Source of the DNA: Pseudomonadota bacterium
GTDB taxonomy: Bacteria; Desulfobacterota; Desulfobacteria; Desulfobacterales; Desulfobacteraceae
Assembly: GCA_018821715.1 (NCBI GenBank)
Contig: JAHJLN010000289.1
Location: 1 to 33,009, forward strand
DNA: 33,009 nucleotides
Direction: 5' to 3'
In this document: in pieces, positions 6,647 through 14,738 of the stretch
Numbering within the stretch: the stretch's first letter is position 1
How the letters are laid out: each line of letters begins with the position of its first letter
Program-made: the position numbers and the translations under genes
Notes under the pieces: generated by a model
The model's input: only the letters and a program-made list of their open reading frames with translations
Database searches by the model: none
What the model was told of the DNA's origin: nothing

Positions 6647-8269
6647 TCATGAGCTGCAGGACAACATGGAACAACCGGGTTTGCTGCGGGCCCAGTCCGG
6701 ACGTTTTTCTGCAAATTTTTCCTTGTCCGGCTGCTCATCATAGGGATGGCGAAAAAGATCCTGAAGGTCCCGGATCATTGAAAAATCGCCCTGCTCTGCC
6801 TTGTCAATTGAAAGCTGGGCCAGATAATTTCTCAACACATATTTGGGATTGACCGCATCCATTTTCTCCCGTCTTTTTTCTGGCTGCAGATTGTCTTTTT
6901 TGATGCGAAGAATATAGGTTTCAAGCCAGGCGTTGAATCGTTCCCAGTACCCATTGGTAATTTTTTCAGGGGCATAATATGCATCCATTAAAACCGCCCT
7001 TGCTGCTGTTAACTCCATATCGTCTGCCTGCCTGCCCTGGGTGTCAAGCAGGGCAAGTCTGCGAAAAAAAATAGTCATGTCCGTTTCCACCAGGGACAAA
7101 ATTTCCAGGAGCTCTTTGACCAGGCGTTCATTAATTCCGGGCACAAAGGCAGTCAACCCGAGTTTGTCGGCCATCATGGTCTGGAAACCCTTTTGATAGT
7201 AATGCCCGAAAAAATCCACTGCTGCCTGTAACGGGGCTGCGGTTCCAATGATCGGGTACAGGGCATTGGCAAGTTTCACAAGGTTCCACTGGGCGATCTG
7301 GGGCTGGTTTCCAAAACAATACCGCTTTGTCCCGGCATCGGTTGTATTGGGTGTCCATCCGGGCGTGTAATCTTCCAGCCACCCATAAGGTCCGTAATCA
7401 ATGGTCAGGCCTAAAATCGACAGGTTATCCGTGTTCATCACCCCGTGAACAAATCCCACCCGCATCCAGTGAAGAATCATGTCAGCCGTTCTCCTGCAGA
7501 TTTCCTCAAACCATTTCACATACACTTTCTGCGACGGCTCTCCCAAATGGGGAAAGTCTGTTCGAATGGTATAGTCTGCCAGTTGTTTGAGCACCTTGAT
7601 CTCACCACGGGAAGCAAAAATCTCAAAATTTCCGAACCGGGTAAAAGACGGGGAGACCCGGCAGACGACAGCACCGGGTTCCAGTTTTGGGTGACCGTCA
7701 TAAAACATGTCCCGCTCAACATCTTCTCCTGTTAAAACAAGACTTAAGGCGCGGGTAGTGGGAACCCCTAAGTGAAACATGGCTTCACTGCATAAAAACT
7801 CCCGGATGGAGGACCGCAGCACTGCCAGCCCGTCCGCTGTCCTGGAATAGGGTGTCGGGCCCGCTCCCTTGAGCTGCAATACCCAGCGCTGGGCGTGTTG
7901 GTTTACTATCTCCCCTAAATTGATCGCCCGTCCATCTCCGAGCTGACCTGCCCAGTTTCCGAACTGGTGTCCCCCGTAACAGGCGGCATAGGGTTCCATA
8001 CCCGGCATCAGCAGATTTCCTGCAAATACCCGGGTAAACGCTTCTGATTCACAAAATGCCTTGGAAAATCCCACAAGGGCTGCAACTTCACGCGAATACG
8101 CAACCAATTTCGGAGAAGACACCTGTGTCGGATTTACCCTTGAATAACAGGCTCCCAGAACCTGTCGCCGTGTATTGGCGGTCTCAGGATCCTGGGGCAG
8201 CTCCCGGACAAACCGATTATCAAATTCTATAGATTCCTTCCCATCAGAAATTGGCGTGGCATAGGTCAT
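6647..8269 (-). CDS. selO: SelO/YdiU protein adenylyltransferase
   Basis: A 540-residue pseudokinase-fold AMPylase. SelO family enzymes transfer AMP from ATP to Ser, Thr or Tyr of target proteins and are linked to redox stress. Visible landmarks are YGGHQFGNWAGQLGDGR (98-114), LQLKGAG with the nucleotide-contacting Lys134, and a SIREFLCSEA helix (154-163). The catalytic HGVMNTDN (275-282) contains Asp281 and Asn282, and Asp291 is the metal-binding Asp (TIDYGPYG). The C-terminus ends Ser-Cys-Ser-Ser, as in bacterial YdiU, with a further Cys five residues earlier. There is no in-frame UGA, so this is the non-selenocysteine form. Length is slightly above the E. coli protein. It lies downstream of two small genes and upstream of the hsp20 pair on the same strand, which fits a stress-related neighbourhood. 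Confidence 0.93.
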   Translation of the reverse strand: MTYATPISDGKESIEFDNRFVRELPQDPETANTRRQVLGACYSRVNPTQVSSPKLVAYSREVAALVGFSKAFCESEAFTRVFAGNLLMPGMEPYAACYGGHQFGNWAGQLGDGRAINLGEIVNQHAQRWVLQLKGAGPTPYSRTADGLAVLRSSIREFLCSEAMFHLGVPTTRALSLVLTGEDVERDMFYDGHPKLEPGAVVCRVSPSFTRFGNFEIFASRGEIKVLKQLADYTIRTDFPHLGEPSQKVYVKWFEEICRRTADMILHWMRVGFVHGVMNTDNLSILGLTIDYGPYGWLEDYTPGWTPNTTDAGTKRYCFGNQPQIAQWNLVKLANALYPIIGTAAPLQAAVDFFGHYYQKGFQTMMADKLGLTAFVPGINERLVKELLEILSLVETDMTIFFRRLALLDTQGRQADDMELTAARAVLMDAYYAPEKITNGYWERFNAWLETYILRIKKDNLQPEKRREKMDAVNPKYVLRNYLAQLSIDKAEQGDFSMIRDLQDLFRHPYDEQPDKEKFAEKRPDWARSKPGCSMLSCSS

Positions 8270-8289
8270 ACATCAACCTCACTTTCAGG

Positions 8290-8348
8290 TGGTGCTGTCT
8301 TTTGATTGACGGCGTTTTAAAAAAACCTTGTGGTTTTTTAAAGCACCA
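8290..8348 (-). terminator. Nested hairpin between the 58-residue gene and selO
   Basis: An inner stem pairs an arm at 8316-8327 with one at 8332-8342 (TTTAAAAAACC / GGTTTTTTAAA, one bulged base, loop TTGT). An outer 7-bp stem, TGGTGCT (8290-8296) with AGCACCA (8342-8348), encloses it. On the minus strand the inner hairpin ends in a T run, as in an intrinsic terminator, but its GC content is low. It lies 21 nt before the selO start, so a leader role is also possible. Confidence 0.35.
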
Positions 8349-8356
8349 TGGCAGGT

Positions 8357-8533
8357 TTAATATGATTGGATAAAACCTGTTCCGTTGCAAGAGGGGCATT
8401 TTTGGTCCGGCTCACATTTACAGTCTTCCCAGCCCTCATCGCCATCACTGCCGCGCCACTCCATATTGCATTCACAATTTCCTTCAATGGTTTTTTTCCC
8501 ATTGCAATGGGGACATATTATTTTTGATTCCAT
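8357..8533 (-). CDS. 58-residue DnaJ-type zinc-finger peptide
   Basis: A small ORF on the minus strand with AAGGA upstream of the ATG at 8533. The peptide holds ten or so Cys, arranged as two outer C-x-x-C-[NG]-G knuckles (CPHCNG at 7-12 and CPSCNGTG at 46-53). Between them are C-x-C pairs at 20-22 and 38-40, embedded in an acidic segment. The knuckles match the CxxCxGxG unit of the DnaJ cysteine-rich domain, which binds zinc. A two-zinc mini-domain is the likely structure. It starts 15 nt after the stop of the 85-residue gene, so the pair is probably one transcript. Function is unknown; a small chaperone cofactor is possible, given the selO and hsp20 genes downstream. Confidence 0.75.
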   Translation of the reverse strand: MESKIICPHCNGKKTIEGNCECNMEWRGSDGDEGWEDCKCEPDQKCPSCNGTGFIQSY

Positions 8534-8548
8534 GTGTTGTATTTCCTT

Positions 8549-8806
8549 TTATGAATATGTCAGATTCTTTATATTGTCCTTAAGCTGGGATATTTGCAAC
8601 CCAAGCCCGATGCACTGTTTTCCCTCCATACAGATATTTGCATCTTCCGGATCAAGATAGGTTTTTAATTGATGGTTACCTTTTTTCAGGTTTACAGCCC
8701 AGGCCTTGTTATCTTTGTCATAGTTCACATTTATGTCGATCCCGCAGTCCCCGATATCCGGGTATATGGATCTTATTTTTTCGCACAGTTGAGTTTTATT
8801 ATACAT
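8549..8806 (-). CDS. 85-residue conserved-looking hypothetical protein
   Basis: The ORF begins with ATG at 8806 after a strong GGGGGA ribosome-binding site. The predicted fold is mixed alpha/beta: an N-terminal helix (2-14), a strand-rich middle with a NVNYDKDNKAWAV pattern, then a C-terminal helix (66-80). Three Cys occur at about 8, 21 and 59, and a fourth at 65 within the ICMEGKQCIGLG segment. No signal peptide or membrane segment is present. It is the first gene of a two-gene unit with the Cys-rich 58-residue peptide. I do not recognise the family, and the function is unknown. Confidence 0.7.
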   Translation of the reverse strand: MYNKTQLCEKIRSIYPDIGDCGIDINVNYDKDNKAWAVNLKKGNHQLKTYLDPEDANICMEGKQCIGLGLQISQLKDNIKNLTYS

Positions 8807-8862
8807 GGTGTTCCCCCTTTTTTTGGTTTAAGGGTAATTTGAGATTAAACCGTCGGATTCAT

Positions 8863-8890
8863 ATACTAAAAATAATTCTTTTTAAGACAA
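8863..8890 (-). promoter_or_regulatory. Probable promoter of the 85/58-residue gene pair
   Basis: On the minus strand, TTGTCT (8890-8885), a 16-bp spacer and TAGTAT (8868-8863). The -10 lies about 57 nt before the ATG at 8806. The match is moderate on the -35 (4 of 6) and good on the -10. Confidence 0.4.
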
Positions 8891-8979
8891 TGTAAATGGC
8901 ATTTGTCACCATGGCATGATATAAAAAATTTTACAGCTATGAACACAGTGCCATTTATTTGATCAAGGTTGGGTCCACA

Positions 8980-9393
8980 ATGTTAATCATAACCGACGCC
9001 ATAAGTATTCCGGAATCTGAAATTCAGTTCCAGGCCATCCGGGCCCAGGGGGCAGGCGGGCAGAATGTCAACAAAGTTTCCACTGCAGTTCACCTGCGGT
9101 TTGATATTCACCAGTCCAGCCTGCCGGATGAGGTTAAAAACAAATTACAGGCGCTTAATGACCAGCGGATTTCAAAAACAGGGATACTGGTGATCAAGGC
9201 CCAGCGGTTTCGAAGCCAGGAAAAAAATAGGGAAGACGCCATGAATCGGTTGCAGCAGATCGTAAAAAGTGTTCTGGTAAAAAAAAAGAAACGAAAAGAG
9301 ACAAAACCCAAAAAAACAGCCGTTAAAAAACGCCTGGACAGCAAAACAAAACAAGGCAGGATTAAAGACTTGAGAAAGAAAGTGGATTATTAA
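8980..9393 (+). CDS. arfB: Alternative ribosome-rescue factor ArfB (YaeJ), peptidyl-tRNA hydrolase
   Basis: The 137-residue protein, from the ATG at 8980, matches the E. coli ArfB length (140). The frame also opens at a TTG seven codons earlier, but ArfB proteins normally start near this ATG. The class I release-factor domain carries the Gly-Gly-Gln catalytic motif at 26-28, within RAQGAGGQNVNKVSTAVHLR. A basic, Lys-rich C-terminal tail from residue 100 onward is the part that in ArfB inserts into the empty mRNA channel of a stalled ribosome. It hydrolyses peptidyl-tRNA on ribosomes lacking a stop codon. It lacks the codon-recognition domains of RF1/RF2. It stands alone between a minus-strand gene pair and the cheBR fusion. 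Confidence 0.93.
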   Translation: MLIITDAISIPESEIQFQAIRAQGAGGQNVNKVSTAVHLRFDIHQSSLPDEVKNKLQALNDQRISKTGILVIKAQRFRSQEKNREDAMNRLQQIVKSVLVKKKKRKETKPKKTAVKKRLDSKTKQGRIKDLRKKVDY

Positions 9394-9539
9394 TCCCGGA
9401 CCGGAACACGACTCCCAGTACTTTAAAAAAAATATTTGTTTGTGTCAAAATAAATGGTAGAGTTCTGAATTAATTGAATCCATTCCAATGGATTTATCCA
9501 AAAAAACATCCGACAAAGCAATAAAAAGGAGCCATCCAA

Positions 9540-12455
9540 ATGGCACAAAAAAAGAGGGAACCAGACAAAAAAACCACCCAAAAATCTGTTTCAACCCCTG
9601 GATGTCCCATTGTCGGAATGGGAGCTTCTGCCGGCGGCCTGGAGGCGTTTGAATCGTTTTTCACGTCCATGCCCCGGGACAGCGGCATGGCCTTTGTCCT
9701 GATATCGCACCTGGACCCCACCCATATCAGTCTTTTGCCGGAGCTGCTTCAAAAAAAAACAGCCATGAAGGTCTGTCCGATAGAAGATGGGATGAAAATT
9801 CAACCCGACACAGTGTATGCCATTCCCCCCAACAAGGATGTGTCAATTATTAACGGAGTCCTGCTTCTCATGGATCTGCCCCAGCCCAGGGGTTTTAACC
9901 TTCCCATTGACAATTTTTTCAGATCCCTTGCCCAGGACCAGGGGGCCAATGCCATCGCCATTGTTCTGTCCGGAACCGGCAGTGACGGCAGTTTAGGCGT
10001 AAAACAGATCAAAGGTGAACTGGGCATGGTGATGGTCCAGGATGAGGCTTCTGCCAAATATGCGGGGATGCCCCGAAGTGCGATTGCGACAGGGCTTGCA
10101 GATTATATCCTGCCCGTGGACAAGATGCCGGAGGCACTGATAAAATATACCCGGCATGCCATTATTGAATTAAAAGGCAAAATCAGTTCAGATGAAGACA
10201 ACTTTCAAAAAGCATTGCTCAAAATTTACATTCTTCTTCGGACCCACACCAACCATGACTTCTCCCTTTACAAGAAAAATACCATTATCCGTCGGATCGA
10301 AAGACGGATGCATGTGCACCAGATCGATAAAATTCAGGACTATGTCACCTATCTTGGCAAAAGCAAGCGTGAAATCCATGTTCTGTTCAAGGATCTCCTC
10401 ATCGGGGTGACAAGTTTTTTCAGGGATCCTGCAGCATTTGACAGCCTCAAGGATAAATTTTTACCCGGACTGCTTTGTGATAAACCCGAAGAGAGTGGTG
10501 TCAGAATCTGGGTCGCCGGATGCAGCACAGGTGAAGAAGCCTATTCCATTGCCATTGTTTTACACGAATGCATGGAGAAGCTGGGCCGGCATTTTGTTGT
10601 CCAGATATTTGCCACTGATCTGGATGAGGATGCCATTGCCATTGCAAGATCAGGTCTGTATCCCGTCAGTATCTCGGCCGATGTCGATCCGGAACGGTTA
10701 AACCGCTTTTTCACCAGAGAGGACAACCATTTCAGGGTCAAAAAATCCATCCGGGAAATGCTGGTATTTGCACCGCAAAACCTGACCAAGGACCCGCCCT
10801 TTACCAAACTGGATCTGCTCAGCTGCCGGAATCTTCTGATTTACCTGAGCCAGGAGCTGCAGAAAAACCTTTTCCCTGTGTTTCATTACAGCCTGAAACC
10901 GGGTGGCATCTTATTCTTAGGATCATCTGAGTCCATTGGGCAGGACTCAGGCCTGTTTAACCTGTCCGATAGGAAATGGAAAATCTTCAACCGCCGGCCC
11001 AGCCTGTCAACTGCCCATCCAGTATTGAATTTCCCGGTGTCCGCATCCCTTGAAAACCCCCTGGAAACAAAGACCACAGAAACTGTCAGACGGGTTGAAG
11101 AAATCAACAGCTTTCTGCTGGTGGAAACCATTCTGCAGCAGAGTGACACCCCCCCCTGCGCCGTCATTGATGAAAAATTAAATATCGTGTACATCCACGG
11201 CCGTACCGGCAGGTATCTGGAACCTGCCCCGGGCAAGGTCTGCAACAATATCCTGGAAATGGCAAGGCCCGGTCTGAAGGTGCCGCTGGCAGCGGCCATC
11301 CGCAAAGCCGCCACCCTTAAACAGGAAGTGACCCATACCCAAATCGATATCAAAGAAAACAGCGGTTTTATCAAGGTGACATTGACGGTAAAACCTGTCC
11401 TTGAATATGGTGCCATCCGCGGCATGCTCATGGTTGTTTTTAACGATGCCGTAAAAGCCAAAGGCCCGGCAAAGACAAGAATACCCAGAAAAAACGAAAG
11501 TATCACCCGGCTTGAACAGGAACTCCAGTATACCAGAGAAAATCTGCAGACCACCATTGAAGAGCTGGAAACCGCCAATGAAGAACTCAAATCCACGAAT
11601 GAAGAACTGCAGTCCACCAACGAGGAACTGCAGTCCACCAACGAAGAACTTGAGACGTCAAAAGAGGAGCTGCAATCCCTTAACGAGGAATCGGCAACCG
11701 TTAATGCAGAACTCCAGAGCCGGATAGATGAATTGTCAGATGCCAATGACGACATGAAAAATCTGCTGAACTCCACGCACATTGGAACGATTTTTCTGGA
11801 TATTGACCTGAATATCCGGCGGTTCACCGACATGGTCACCCGGCTGGTCCCCCTGACTGCTGCGGATATCGGCCGGCCTGTCAGTCATTTTACTACTGAA
11901 TTAAAGGCATTTGAGATCGTTGATCATGCACGGCAGGTTCTCAAGGATCTGATCACCCAGGAATGTGAAGTCCAGAGCCGGGACAGTAAATTTTTCAGAA
12001 CAAGAATCACGCCTTACCGCACCATGCACAATGTCATTGACGGTGTGGTCGTTACCTTTGAAGATATTACTGAATTCAAGAAGTTTCGTCTGACCACCCA
12101 GCGCCTGTCCGTGGTCATGGATTCAGCAGATGCCATCCTCATTCTGGATAAAGACGGTAATATTACCTTCTGGAATAAGGGGGCCCAAAAATTATATGGT
12201 TATACCCAAGCAGAAGCATTAAAAATGAATATCTGCAATATGGTGCCGGATGATAAAATTAAAGACGCTCTAGCAGTCATGAAAACAGCCTTTGCCGGCG
12301 AATTAGTTGGCAGCCTTGAAACAGACCGTCAAACAAAAGCAGGCAAAACAATACAAATCCGGCTTATTGCAGCAGCGCTCAGGGATGAAAGAAATACAAT
12401 CAACCATATCGTCATGATTGAAAGAGACGATACAAAAACCGCCAAAAATCCATAA
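9540..12455 (+). CDS. CheB-CheR fusion with coiled coil and two PAS domains (no kinase domain)
   Basis: A 971-residue soluble multidomain protein. The CheB methylesterase domain (about 22-205) has the Ser30, His57, Asp149 triad (GASAGG, SHLDP, GSDG) but no N-terminal receiver. The CheR methyltransferase domain (about 215-490) has the SAM-binding GCSTGEEAYS (327-336) and SCRNLLIYL (428-436). Next come a PAS-like region around 530-640, a heptad coiled coil (about 665-740) built from repeated NEELQST units, and two PAS domains (about 740-850 and 855-965). Such fusions often end in a histidine kinase; here the protein stops after the last PAS. The next gene, about 30 nt downstream, encodes a hybrid kinase, so the two probably act together. 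AAGGAG precedes the ATG. No chemoreceptor gene is nearby, so the methylation target is unknown. Confidence 0.93.
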   Translation: MAQKKREPDKKTTQKSVSTPGCPIVGMGASAGGLEAFESFFTSMPRDSGMAFVLISHLDPTHISLLPELLQKKTAMKVCPIEDGMKIQPDTVYAIPPNKDVSIINGVLLLMDLPQPRGFNLPIDNFFRSLAQDQGANAIAIVLSGTGSDGSLGVKQIKGELGMVMVQDEASAKYAGMPRSAIATGLADYILPVDKMPEALIKYTRHAIIELKGKISSDEDNFQKALLKIYILLRTHTNHDFSLYKKNTIIRRIERRMHVHQIDKIQDYVTYLGKSKREIHVLFKDLLIGVTSFFRDPAAFDSLKDKFLPGLLCDKPEESGVRIWVAGCSTGEEAYSIAIVLHECMEKLGRHFVVQIFATDLDEDAIAIARSGLYPVSISADVDPERLNRFFTREDNHFRVKKSIREMLVFAPQNLTKDPPFTKLDLLSCRNLLIYLSQELQKNLFPVFHYSLKPGGILFLGSSESIGQDSGLFNLSDRKWKIFNRRPSLSTAHPVLNFPVSASLENPLETKTTETVRRVEEINSFLLVETILQQSDTPPCAVIDEKLNIVYIHGRTGRYLEPAPGKVCNNILEMARPGLKVPLAAAIRKAATLKQEVTHTQIDIKENSGFIKVTLTVKPVLEYGAIRGMLMVVFNDAVKAKGPAKTRIPRKNESITRLEQELQYTRENLQTTIEELETANEELKSTNEELQSTNEELQSTNEELETSKEELQSLNEESATVNAELQSRIDELSDANDDMKNLLNSTHIGTIFLDIDLNIRRFTDMVTRLVPLTAADIGRPVSHFTTELKAFEIVDHARQVLKDLITQECEVQSRDSKFFRTRITPYRTMHNVIDGVVVTFEDITEFKKFRLTTQRLSVVMDSADAILILDKDGNITFWNKGAQKLYGYTQAEALKMNICNMVPDDKIKDALAVMKTAFAGELVGSLETDRQTKAGKTIQIRLIAAALRDERNTINHIVMIERDDTKTAKNP
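11577..11700 (+). repeat. 21-bp tandem repeats coding heptad coiled coil
   Basis: Consecutive 21-bp units encode NEELKST, NEELQST, NEELQST, NEELETS, KEELQSL and a degenerate sixth. The second and third units are almost identical at DNA level (GAAGAACTGCAGTCCACCAA). The repeat lies in frame within the CheB-CheR-PAS gene. Exact DNA repetition in a coiled-coil linker suggests recent unit expansion or slippage and makes the length variable in principle. Confidence 0.8.
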
Positions 12456-12485
12456 AGGATAAATACTCCTGTGAAAGGTGTACCA

Positions 12486-14705
12486 ATGACCCGGAACAAA
12501 ATCGCCCAGGAAAAATTTAACCGGTTACGCAGACAGGCTGAAGATCTGATGAAGGACAACGCGTTTATCCAGCCGCCAGATGCTGTTGAAAATCCGCTTC
12601 AATTAATTCATGAACTGTCAACCTACCAGATCGAGCTGGAACTGCAGAATGAAGAACTGCAGCTTTCCCAGCAGGCCCTTATGGAATCCCGGGAAAGCTA
12701 TGCCCGGCTGTATGATTTTGCACCAGTGGGGTACCTTACCGTCAGCAGAAAAGGACGTATCCAAAAGGTCAACCTGACCTTTGCAGATATGCTGTCAACA
12801 GAAAGATCAGCACTGGTAAATCAACCCTTTTCAACCTGCATCCTTCCCGAAGACCAGGATATTTACTTTGTCCATTGCCGAAAGCTCAAAGAATCCGGAA
12901 TGCCGCAGCGGTGCAAACTGCGCATACAAAAAAAGGATGGCACCTGCTTTTATGTAAACCTGGAAAGCTCTGCTGTTTCAAACAAGGATAAAGCCCCGGA
13001 GCAATACCGCACCGTGGTCATTGACATCAGCGAATACCAGCAGATAGAACAGGAGCTGACAAAATACCGCGACAGCCTGGAGGAACTGGTTGAGCAGCGC
13101 ACAGCCGATCTGAAAAAGGAAATTACCCAGCATCGACGTGTCCAGGAAGAATTAAAAAAGAGTGAACAACGTTTCAGGGCCATTGCAGATTATGCAACCG
13201 ACTGGGAAACATGGCTGGACCCAAAAGGCCGGGTGCTGTGGACCAATCCATCCATGGAACGGCTGACAGGATTCACCATGGCAGAATATACCGGGTTGAG
13301 CCTGGATGAACGGATAAAAAAAATCGTATGGCCTGAAGATCAACCAGAAGTAATCGATCACCTGAAAAAAGGATTGTCAGAAAAAGCAAGCGGCAATGAT
13401 CTGCCGTTTCGAATTTTCAGAAAAAACGGAGAAATTCGCTGGGTATCCATGTCATTCCAGCCGATTTACGGCATCAGCGGTGAATACCTGGGGCTTCGTA
13501 ACAGTATCAGGGATATAACAGAACGCAAAAATCATGAACAGGAAAAAAAAATGCTGGAAGGACAACTTATGCAGGCACAGAAAATGGAGGCATTGGGTGC
13601 CCTGTCCAGTGGAATCGCCCATGACTTTAACAACATTTTGACCAGCATTATCGCCTATACCCAGTTACTGGAGATGCGGCATTTTCCGGATGACGGATAT
13701 GTAAAAAACAGTCTGACCCAGATTTTACATTCTGCCTATCAAGCCAGGGACCTGGTCAGCCAGATAATGACATTCAGCCGCAAAACCGACCCTGCGAAAG
13801 AACCTGTCCTGCTGGAGCATGTTGTCCGGGATCTTGTAAAGATGCTCAGGCCTTCATTGCCGTCAACAATCAAGATCATAGAACAGACAAAGTTCACACA
13901 CTGCACGGTTTTTGCCGATCCGTCCCAGATGCACCAGGTATTGATGAACCTGTGCACCAATGCCGCCCATGCCATGAAATCCCGGGGAGGGATTCTGAAA
14001 ATTTCGCTTGATCTTGTGAACCTGAGCGGCAAGCAATGCCGGTCCATTGATCACATCGCTCCTGGAAAGTATGTGGAAATTACCATCAGCGATACAGGAT
14101 GCGGGATATCAGCGGAAAATATCCGGAAAATTTTTGACCCGTATTTTACAACCAAGAAAACCGGGGAAGGAACGGGCCTTGGACTTTCCGTCAGCCACGG
14201 CATTGTGAAAAACCATGATGGTGCCGTCATTGTCAGCAGCCGGCCAGATCAGGGAAGCATCTTCAAAGTTTTTATCCCCTATTTTCTCCAGGAAATCCCC
14301 GGGATAAAACAGACAGAACCCGACCCCATCCCTCCGGGGACTGCCGGTATCCTTTTTGTGGATGACGATGTGAATATTGCCGAAGGGATCCAGAAGGTAT
14401 TGAAAAATTCAGGCTATGACATTATTTATAAAACCACTGGAAAGCAGGCACTGGAGGCGCTTAATCAAACGCCGGACCGGTTTGATGTGGTGATCACGGA
14501 TTTGACCATGCCGGAAATGACCGGTGATGTTCTTGCCGCTCAAATCAAAAAAATCCGGCCTGACCTGCCTGTCATCCTGTGCTCAGGATTGCCGGAAGAA
14601 CATCATGACACCCTTTTATCAAAATATAAAGTGGATGCGTTTATTCAAAAGCCCTATAATAAAGAACATCTGATTCAAGCCATCCACAAGGTCATTGACA
14701 AATGA
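12486..14705 (+). CDS. Hybrid histidine kinase (PAS-PAS-HisKA-HATPase-receiver)
   Basis: The ATG at 12486 has GAAAGGTG 5 nt upstream and is preferred to an in-frame GTG five codons earlier. The 739 residues include a helical N-terminus with an ELELQNEELQ segment (49-58), PAS 1 (about 70-185), coiled coil (185-228), PAS 2 with PAC (228-348) and HisKA with His379 (IAHDFNN). The HATPase follows (about 470-600; N box NLCTNAAHAM, G boxes SDTGCG and GEGTGLGL), then a C-terminal receiver (about 620-739) with the acidic pocket at 625-628, phospho-acceptor Asp672 and Lys in the IQKPY motif. There are no membrane segments, so it is cytosolic. No HPt or DNA-binding response regulator is encoded nearby. 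It probably forms a unit with the upstream CheB-CheR-PAS protein, sharing the NEELQ linker style. Confidence 0.93.
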   Translation: MTRNKIAQEKFNRLRRQAEDLMKDNAFIQPPDAVENPLQLIHELSTYQIELELQNEELQLSQQALMESRESYARLYDFAPVGYLTVSRKGRIQKVNLTFADMLSTERSALVNQPFSTCILPEDQDIYFVHCRKLKESGMPQRCKLRIQKKDGTCFYVNLESSAVSNKDKAPEQYRTVVIDISEYQQIEQELTKYRDSLEELVEQRTADLKKEITQHRRVQEELKKSEQRFRAIADYATDWETWLDPKGRVLWTNPSMERLTGFTMAEYTGLSLDERIKKIVWPEDQPEVIDHLKKGLSEKASGNDLPFRIFRKNGEIRWVSMSFQPIYGISGEYLGLRNSIRDITERKNHEQEKKMLEGQLMQAQKMEALGALSSGIAHDFNNILTSIIAYTQLLEMRHFPDDGYVKNSLTQILHSAYQARDLVSQIMTFSRKTDPAKEPVLLEHVVRDLVKMLRPSLPSTIKIIEQTKFTHCTVFADPSQMHQVLMNLCTNAAHAMKSRGGILKISLDLVNLSGKQCRSIDHIAPGKYVEITISDTGCGISAENIRKIFDPYFTTKKTGEGTGLGLSVSHGIVKNHDGAVIVSSRPDQGSIFKVFIPYFLQEIPGIKQTEPDPIPPGTAGILFVDDDVNIAEGIQKVLKNSGYDIIYKTTGKQALEALNQTPDRFDVVITDLTMPEMTGDVLAAQIKKIRPDLPVILCSGLPEEHHDTLLSKYKVDAFIQKPYNKEHLIQAIHKVIDK

Positions 14706-14738
14706 AATCTCAAAGCCACTTATTGGACATCAGATGGC

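Noticed and set aside
6647-6700. Selenocysteine at the end of SelO
   Set aside because: The C-terminus is Cys-Ser-Ser before a normal stop; there is no in-frame UGA with a following SECIS-like hairpin.
10886-11839. Minus-strand frame of 317 codons opposite the CheB-CheR-PAS gene
   Set aside because: It is Ser-rich only because it is the complement of the Glu-rich coiled coil; it has no domain and the plus-strand gene is certain.
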